Positions 56,693-64,000 of a stretch of DNA of 64,000 nt are shown here, piece after piece. This DNA comes from Ectocarpus siliculosus. Its lineage: Eukaryota > Sar > Phaeophyceae > Ectocarpales > Ectocarpaceae. The number at the start of each line of letters is the position of its first letter. The stretch's first letter is position 1. The stretch lies in contig FN649753.1 of the NCBI GenBank assembly GCA_000310025.1, forward strand, positions 923,214 through 987,213. Reading direction: 5' to 3'. Both the position numbers and the translations under genes were made by a program. The notes under the pieces were generated by a model. The model ran no database searches and was not told where the DNA came from. It worked only from the letters and a program-made list of their open reading frames with translations.

Positions 56693-59600
56693 ATGCGGCT
56701 GCGCGACATGTCACCAGGCTCTGCCACAGTGTGGTACGCGTTTCTCGTGAATGCCAGCATGATGAGGCGATCAGTGCTTGCCTCAACCACGGGTCGCCTG
56801 CAACCCGCGGCGTTCATCGGTACGATCGTGACGACCACAAGCAGGGCCGGTAGAGGAAGCCTCGCGTCGGACGGCCCGGCTAGCGGTGGGCGAAGAGCGA
56901 CAACACGGGAGGTGTTCATGGGTTTCCGCTCTCCCTGGTTCTCCTCGTCGAGGTCCACCGACAGCAGCGGGGTACAGAGACTCCAACCGTGGTGGCAGCG
57001 ACATCACCATCGTCACCGCAACGAGTTTGCCACGAAGTCGCGGTTCGCGGCAACGCCGACCGCAGCAGCAGCAGCAGCAACAGGAGCCGAAAGAGAGAGC
57101 GGGATCCCTCTACCTACAGCGGCGGGCGGTGGTGCTGTTGTCAAAGGTGACAGCGGCAGCGGCAGGAGCGACAAGTCGGCCACGCCAGCAGCAGCGATGA
57201 AGGTGACGCTTCTATCAGGGTTCCTAGGGGCTGGCAAGACGACGCTAATGAGCAACGTGCTGCGGCAGGCGAGGGAGGAGAAGCTATCGCTCGCTGTGAT
57301 CGTCAACGATATGGTAAGGGAGGAACGGGGAGCCAAGTTACGTGCGCATCGAAGCATGTGTTTCGAACCCGATGAGTGACCGGGATCGCAAAGATGCTCT
57401 CCCTACATACGTCGGCGGCAAAGGCTGGCGTTGACGAAATGTGGACCTGCCGCGAGTTGAAGTACGTTGATGACGAGACCACCTCACAGATGATTACTCA
57501 AGTTGCTCTCGCTTCTCCACACCGCCTTGGCTCCGGTTCGTCAAGGTCCGTTGTGTCAAAGCCTGGCATGCCATCCTGCCCACGCTTCGCACATACTCCT
57601 TTCATTACGTCACACCCGCTGGCGAACATGCCCAAACGCCTCTTTTCGAGCTGGTTCCCTCTCCCATCTTCACATTGTGATACATAAATACTTGTGCGCA
57701 TGAACTCGCATGACCTCTATACCTTGAAGAATGGAGCTAGAATCAGGCGTTGGGACATTGTCCTATCCATGAGAACGTTCCCTAGTTTCCCGAGAACCGG
57801 TGGCATTGTTCCTTGTCGGGCAAAGCACTCGCTCGACTCTCAGTGCACGACGTTCAGCCGGTTCGACTCTTCCTCACCGTATGAATAGTAATGCACAAGC
57901 GCAAACAAGAGGCGCCCACAACCAAAGGATCACATACTCATCAAGAACCTGGTCGTCCGCCTTGCGGTGATAAGCACCACCGGGGATAGGTCCAAGGGAT
58001 CCGAGGGGACGGGGGGCGGGGGACGTTGTTTATTCCTGGTGTGCCCCGCGAGGCATGCAATGCCTCCAACTTGGTTATGTCCTCTAGCCTCTCGACATGA
58101 TGTGACACTAAGCTTCTAACTCATACCCGACTGGTTGTTTTGTGTGTGTTTCGTTCCAAACCAAGGCGGACATTAACGTCGATGCTCAGCTCCTCACACT
58201 GGGGAATGGATTAGATCAAGGAGACCTTGCGGCAGCAGGGGCGAGCGGGAGCGCGGTGGCGGGAGAGAGCAGCAGCGGGGTCACGTCGGTGGCGATGCAG
58301 GACGGGTGCATCTGCTGCACTCTCAAAGACGAACTCTTGCTCGAGGTATCCCTTTTGTGCTGCTTAGAACTTGTGCCCCAGAGGTGGGGGGAAACGGTTT
58401 GGCGGCAGAGAGCAGTCCCTTGCACAGGGCCCTAATGCAGCTTTTTCTCTCGGTAAGGGTTCTGTCTATCGCATGCATTCCTCCTGCTTCCTACGCGAGA
58501 ACTCTCAGCGAAACCCTCCAACAGGATGCTAGCGCACTCTGATGCTGGCGCCCGCGCTTCTCCCTCCCGCGCTACTGTTCCCGGTATTCATCGGGGGGAA
58601 AGGTGGGGGCCATGGCCAAAGAGGGCAAGTACGACCACCTCATCATCGAATCAACCGGGATCTCGGACCCGGCGCCAGTGGCAGAGGCTCTCGTCGAGAG
58701 CGACTGCAGCACCAACGACACCGGTTACTTTTTCGACGGCGAGGACGACGATGACGATGACGACGAAGAGAGCACCGGGAGCGCGGCCCCTCTCGAAAGA
58801 GGTGCACTCGATAGTACACGAAGGACCGTGTTGCCTTGTCACTTATCTGCGTCGCACGCGGTTTATGTAGCCGATTTCTGGAGGGAAAACCTCTGCTCCT
58901 CGTTAGTTGTGCCAGGAAACGGCAATCCGCCGCGTGGGTGTGGCGGCACTGCTCCGGAGGGTACGCCAACGAACCCCAACGCTAAACAACTGAAAAACAA
59001 CCCTTTTGATGCCAAGCAAAGCGATCCTGCTCTTCGCGACGACGCCTCTGCGGCCGCCCCTGGCGCTCGTCGTTCGTCTCGCATCTTGTGTCCTTCGCGC
59101 TTCTTTCTTTCCCTCAGGAGAATCGGAGGCAGTGGGCGGGGGGGGAGGAGAAGGTGGGATGTATTCCCTCGACACCCTGGTGACAGTGGTGGACTCGACG
59201 TCCTTCCTGGACGAAGTGCGGAAGGCGGACGACCTGGAGGAGAGAGGGCTGGAGTCGGGGGAGGGAGACACGAGAACTATCGCTGACCTGCTGATGTCTC
59301 AGGCGAGTGCACCTGCTGCCCCGCCCGTAGAAAGCACTTGCGTTCTTCACTTGCGGATTTGAAAGCGGTGCTACCAGCGTGGTTCCAGCAGGGGATCACC
59401 GCGATCTCGCACATGCTTGTAGTAGTCGCAGTTGTACTCCGGCTAGTGAGGTGCGGCAGGGGGAAAGTCATCGTTGCGGAACGTCGGTGACAGATAAGGT
59501 ATGACACGCCCTGGACTGGTGTTCAAAGCTCGTTTGCTCCACGGCAGAACCAGTGATGGTGTCTAAACGGTGGCATTGGAACCGTCTCATCGAGAGCTTT

Positions 59601-62557
59601 CCGAACACGCGTCGTTTTTTGTTTTTTACATCCTCTTTGTCGTAGAACAGTCGAGCTTTGAAAATTGGCCCATGGGGTGTGACACCTTGCATGACCAGCG
59701 ACACACGCACGCGACAGTGCTGTTAGATCGTGCTGTTGTGTTTGTGTCCGCGCCCTCGCAAAAGTCTCACCAGGGTCCTACATGACAGATGCCAAGTATC
59801 CGGCGAAGCTTCACTGCAAGTTGCAGGAGACAGTTCTGCGCCCGAGCTGTTCTCTGCACTCACTCAACAGAAGAGATCCTAACCCACGACACCAGCCTCA
59901 GCCTGCCCTACCTTGCCAGCTGCGGTCACGCGTGCGGAAAATTCTCGTGCGTTTGCCTGAAGTCACGAAAAAATGCCTCTCAGGACCGATACTCGCTCCA
60001 TGTCCGCACGTCTGCCCCTTCCTCCTCTCCATAGCAAGGTATTGCTCTCCTTGCAGTAGACCACAAGTTGACTCGTCCTTCCGTGCGCTCCTCGTTTGGC
60101 CATCGTGCGCAATCACCTGGCCAAGCTGCTCGCCTCGCTCTGTCTTTCGCTCTGTCCTTTCACGCTGTCGTACCCTGACGCCGCTGTTTCCCGTAGTCGG
60201 CTGCCCTCCCACGCGCTCGCTGGTGCGGCAGTTTCGTGCTTCCTGAACCTGACAGTAACAACTGCTGCGCGCATTGGTTTTTCCTCTGGCAGGTGGAGTT
60301 CGCGAACGTGATTCTCCTCAACAAGTCCGACCTCGCAACGGAGGAGGACATGGCCGCCCTCGAGGGGCTCGTGCGGCGACTAAACCCGACCGCGCGCGTG
60401 GAGCGAACCGTGAGCTCCGCCGTCGGGCTCGCGGAGGTGCTGGGCACCGGGGAGTTCGACTTGGAAGAGGCGTCGAAGGCCGCCGGCTGGTTGCGGGTAT
60501 GTGCGTTTGCTTGCGGCGCGAGACCCGCTGGCGGGATGCTTGCCGCCCTCCCGGGCCGATTCACGGCCACCACCCCCATCTGCGTCGATTTTCGTTACGT
60601 GAAGCTCCTAAATCGGAGAAGTCGGTTGTGTGTGTTGTGCGTGTGTCCCGCGTATTGTTGGTGTTCCGTGCCCCGGAATCGTGTTTTTTTTCTCCTGCGT
60701 ATGCTATGTGAGATTCCCATTCGACGAGCCTCGACTTCCGCCAACACAGCTGGCCAATGAACACTCACCAGCCTAGACGGGAATGCGAAACGCGGACACG
60801 CGACGTAGTCATCGGGCTCCCCGGGGAAGGGGCGAAGTTGGACGACAGGGTTCAGTTCTCTGCATTCGAAATTGGTGCGAAATGATAACACTCCATCACG
60901 CCCACGTAGCTTTCCCGCTGCTTTGTCTGCGTTGTTTTCGCCCGTGCTAGTCTCATATTTCCCTGTGGTGAGGTACTCTCTAGCTTCAGCAACTCTGTCT
61001 AGAATTCTCTCGGTTGCCGTTGATTGCCGTGTGGATCTATTCCGTGTCTTTGTGTGTGTGTGTGACTTGAACTGGCGGCGACCGCACGCTACCTGGCTGG
61101 CCAATGATAGTACGTCAGTCCCGGTGAGGGGGAAAGCAGGGTTGTATATGCTATCTGGCTGACCAATCAAAAGACGCCAGTCAGCGCGGCTAACAACGGA
61201 GAACGCTCAGATAACTCATGATACTCAGGCCCGTCAGGCTGTTGTGTTTGCATGTGTGCTTGCATTTTTGTTGTCCTGGATACCTCCTTCTTTCGAGGCG
61301 TTCGCCCTCCTGGCGAGGCGTGTATGCTTGGAAGCTTTGAGTGTGTTTGTCCTCCTGCGACCCTCAAAATAACCTTTGGAGCAAGGAACTGTTCCCGAGG
61401 CAGTAACACACGCACACAAGTGTCGGTGTGGTTCATGGTCGAACGAGTGCCCACAACTGCTGTCGCGATCAACCCGCTCCTCGCCCCCATCCTCGTCGCT
61501 TTTGCTGCGCTCGCTCCCTGCCTTTCTTGCCGGAGGAAAGGGGCTCAGTGACCACGACGAAGATCACCCTCACTCTCACTACGGTATCGAGAGCTTTACC
61601 TTTAGGTCGCGAACGCCCTTCCACCCCGAACGCCTCATGGGATTCGTGATGGAGCACCTGCCTTCCGTCCTGCGATCCAAGGTCGGTACTCGCAATAGCG
61701 CAGGTGCTAGGCGGGGAGGGAGGTCGCGGAATCAGTTTTTTTTTGTGAATGAGTACGCGATGGCGTAGACGACAAACCTGCAGCCGTGTCCATAGGGCTG
61801 AGCCTCGGTCGTCTCCCTCGTGCCTGACCTGCAGGACTAGAAGATATGGTCCAATTGTGGCGTCGTACTGTTGGGCGCGAGCGTGAGGGATCACCTTACC
61901 TTCGGCCATGCCTTCGGCGGCCCACCCCGTTAGCGAGCCGCAGCTTGTGTGTTCAGGAGACCCCCGCCGTGCTCCCATGCTCGCGCCCTACTCATACTAA
62001 AATCAAGTCAAGAGAGCCGATACGGCTGGGCGTCTGCCGTCTCCGCCTCCCGGTCACGTCATAATGTTTGCCGAGCTTCCCTTGCCTACAACTACCAGAT
62101 CACCCCCCCTCCACGCATGGTGTATTTTCACGACCATGTCCGGATGCTGTCTGTACCCCTGGCCGATTTAATTATATCGTTCTGCGCTCTCCAGGGGTTC
62201 TTGTGGCTCGCCACGCGGAAGGATTCCTTGGGCGTTTGGAACCAAGCGGGGGGCTCGTTCGCGACTGAGTACGGCGGCTTGTGGGACGACTTCCACGACG
62301 CGGACGAGCAGGAACGAGAGCGGCAAGGGCAGGGAAGCGGAGAGCACGGTTCCGCTGCGGCAGCGGCGACCGTCGACGACGACGGCGTGGAAGGCGGCGG
62401 CGCCAGGCGCAACGAGCTCGTGTTCATCGGTCTCGGTATGGACGAGAAAGTCCTGAGAGGGAAGCTGCAAAGATGCCTGTTGTCAGAGGAGGAGATGGCC
62501 CTTGGGTCCCAGGAGTGGGAGAGGCGGTTTTCGGACCCGTTTCCGCCTTGGGAGTAG
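56693..62557 (+). CDS. COG0523 / CobW-type metal-chaperone GTPase (YciC/ZNG1-like), seven exons
   Basis: Exons 56693-57313, 58166-58345, 58603-58801, 59118-59302, 60293-60496, 61541-61681 and 62195-62557 join in phase to give 630 residues. The GTPase domain has the P-loop GFLGAGKTT (176-184), the family's metal-site motif CxCC as GCICCTL (Cys255, Cys257, Cys258), IIESTGISDP (281-290) and the guanine-specificity motif NKSD (405-408). The C-terminal CobW_C part has the His/Asp-rich stretch DHDEDHPHSH (467-476), RTPFHPERL, GFLWLATRKDSLGVW and VFIGLGMDEKVL. COG0523 proteins hand zinc or other metals to client enzymes using GTP. A 165-residue leader, rich in Arg, Ser, Thr and Ala, precedes the domain and could be an organelle-targeting peptide. 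An acidic loop of seven Asp (316-322) and a Gly loop are inserted in the GTPase domain. One intron begins with GC. The exact acceptor of exon 6 is the least certain point. It faces the ACC-synthase-like gene across 437 bases. Confidence 0.9.
59496..59688 (+). mobile_element. MITE-like inverted-repeat element, copy 2, in a COG0523-gene intron
   Basis: The left end (AAGGTATGACACGCCCTGG ... TGTTCAAAGCTCG) and the reverse complement of the right end (AAGGTGTCACACCCCATGGG ... TTTTCAAAGCTCG) form terminal inverted repeats of about 35 bases. It is homologous to 51862-52052 in the same orientation. It lies in the intron between exons 59118-59302 and 60293-60496 and has no coding capacity. Confidence 0.7.
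60745..61185. repeat. Three copies of a GGCTGGCCAAT ... ACGTCAGT motif in an intron
   Basis: CAGCTGGCCAATGAACACTC (near 60748), GGCTGGCCAATGATAGTACG followed by TCAGTC (near 61095) and GGCTGACCAATCAAAAGACG followed by CCAGTCAGC (near 61157) lie in one orientation within the COG0523-gene intron. Related copies occur near 969 and 63537. The motif joins a CCAAT box to an ACGTCA (CRE-like) word, but recurrence at five places with flanking similarity points to a dispersed repeat as its source. Confidence 0.45.
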
Positions 62558-64000
62558 GCCATGATGCGTCGCTTGGGTTGTTTGCTTGTAGCACAAACCC
62601 CGATTGAGCGACCCGCTCAGGGTGTGGGGTTTCGGAGTAGTCAACGAACAGCGAGGGACGGCAATTCGAGGGCTGCTCATGGGTGAGTACCCCAGGACCG
62701 TTGTGCTGTAAGACCGCCCGTGAAGATTGGATGGTTGGTGGTAGCAGCATGTGCGGGAGGTTTCAGAATGTAGCGCTGCTGTGCCCACTTCGCTGATGCG
62801 TGTTGGAACGAGGATGCCACGCGAGGCTGCCTTTCCCGGCGGAGCAAACGGCACAACCAATGCCATGATTCAATAGTTCCCAACAACCGGATTGCCGTGA
62901 GGTAGGTGAGGATAGGCGTTCGCGTAGATCTCCGCTCGCTCGTGGATCCACATGTCGATGGCTCTTGCAATTTGTAGTACACCGGACGCAGCAATGTGTA
63001 TTCGTTCAGTGATTCATAGCCGTGCATGCCGTAGTTGTTAGACCATTGACCTCGGGGGAAGGAGGGGCGCTTTCGTTTTCTGTCCGGCTTGAATTATGGA
63101 TGTAACATGCCTTGTCGAAGCCATGGGACAGAAAAGACGATATGATCACAGCGATCGACACCAAGCTAGTACGCGCTAATGTAGACGTAAATTGCCAAGT
63201 CGAGGTTTGCCACTGCCCGCTCTTGCTAACTAGGGAATGTCGGAATTCCTTACAGCGGGTATTGAGGGCACCCTGTGGGGTTGTGGTCGACTTGGTTTAG
63301 TTGAGTCTGTTTGATTGAGTCCGTTAGAAATAGATCAGTGTTGCCAGCTTTGGATTGTACTGTGTGGCAAGCCGGGACTGGGACTTGTTTTCATGAATGA
63401 ATGCCTTTGCCATCAGCATCGACTGCGCGAACCGGCCGCCAGTGAAAATAAATCACTCCCAGTGCGGCAACACGGAACTGTGTGCGCATGTGTGATAGTT
63501 GTTGCATCGACGCATCGACGCATCGACGGCGCTAACCGGCTGGCCAATGAAAAGACGTCAGTGCCGTCGTGAAAAATCAACGTCCTTGCCCATGTTCGCC
63601 CCATTTACTCTGGTTCCAGTCTGCACACTTTGCGGTGTTTGTGTTTGACATAACGGCCCGAGGGTCACACTGGAAGGTCACCCAGGAGGTTTTTTCGGCA
63701 TTGGTGTTAGAGTTTACCCACATTCCTCCTGTGGCATCTGCCGTACTTTCGTAGTGTTATCGCGAGAACGGGTTTTCCGTCTCTTTCCCTCGTGAACGGG
63801 TGAAGTCTAAGAAGATTATCTACTCACGTGTTCGGTAGCCACTTCCACTCCAAGTTGCGTAGATGGGTTACCTTTTCCAGAGAGAGGATCGACCGCATAT
63901 CTTGCTCTTACAACGTCTTGATCTGTGCCTCGCCCCAGTGGGCGGCGGGGCCCGAATCGCAAGGCGACAGACAGAGTGCTGGAATATTTTCACGTTCTTC
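62558..64000. other. Intergenic DNA with element remnants, to the window end
   Basis: On the minus strand about 62990-62870 reads AASGVLQIARAIDMWIHERA and EIYANAYPHLPHGNPVVGN, a protein-like phrase without start that runs into a stop; it looks like the remnant of an element-encoded protein. At 63021-63056 the phrase CATGCCGTAGTTGTTAGACC, then ATTGACCTCG, matches one end of the dispersed repeat at 26432 and 7665. A further copy of the GGCTGGCCAATGAAAAGACG motif lies at 63537. A GCATCGAC run repeats three times near 63505-63530. No whole gene is seen. Confidence 0.45.

Overview
The window reads as nuclear DNA of a multicellular eukaryote. Genes are broken into many short exons (33 to about 620 bases) with GT-AG (and apparently two GC-AG) introns, intergenic DNA is rich in degraded repeats, and no operons or bacterial ribosome sites are seen. 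The gene content (a Golgi-type sulfotransferase, an ACC-synthase-like enzyme, a COG0523 metallochaperone GTPase with a long leader, a coiled-coil protein) and the gene architecture suggest a stramenopile, most likely a brown alga of the Ectocarpus/kelp type. That assignment is inference; no marker gene is present. Three assembly gaps (N runs) lie at 7055-7154, 26976-27417 and 49990-50089.

Layout. 1-8 kb: repeat land. It opens with a LINE endonuclease remnant cut off by the window edge, then clusters of a CCGGCACTA motif, diverged direct repeats, and a duplicated block around the first gap. 8.96-14.45 kb (+): a complete seven-exon sulfotransferase gene whose splice phases all agree. 14.5-19.5 kb: degenerate repeats, no convincing gene. 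19.6-24.9 kb (-): a set of exon-like segments with good splice sites and an unrecognised product. 25-29.7 kb: a CCTTGCAAGG-rich repeat field, a dispersed element and a gap. 29.8-32.4 kb (+): a two-exon (or longer) multi-pass membrane protein. 33.3-34.1 kb: a decayed, intron-bearing duplicate of the sulfotransferase gene. 34.2-36.2 kb: inverted-repeat and hairpin-rich DNA. 37.6-47.5 kb (-): a long coiled-coil gene with an acidic C-terminal stretch and a Cys-pair last exon. 49.5-56.3 kb (-): a ten-exon ACC-synthase-like aminotransferase. 56.7-62.6 kb (+): a seven-exon COG0523/CobW-type GTPase. 62.6-64 kb: repeat remnants.

The ACC-synthase-like gene and the COG0523 gene are arranged head to head, 437 bases apart, so they may share a promoter region. 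Each also carries in one intron a copy of the same roughly 190-base inverted-repeat element (a MITE). The enzymes otherwise belong to separate processes: sulfation of polysaccharide or protein in the Golgi, PLP-dependent amino acid chemistry, and metal (probably zinc) allocation. I find no CRISPR, toxin, phage or clustered defence system, and nothing that I would call a new multi-gene system.
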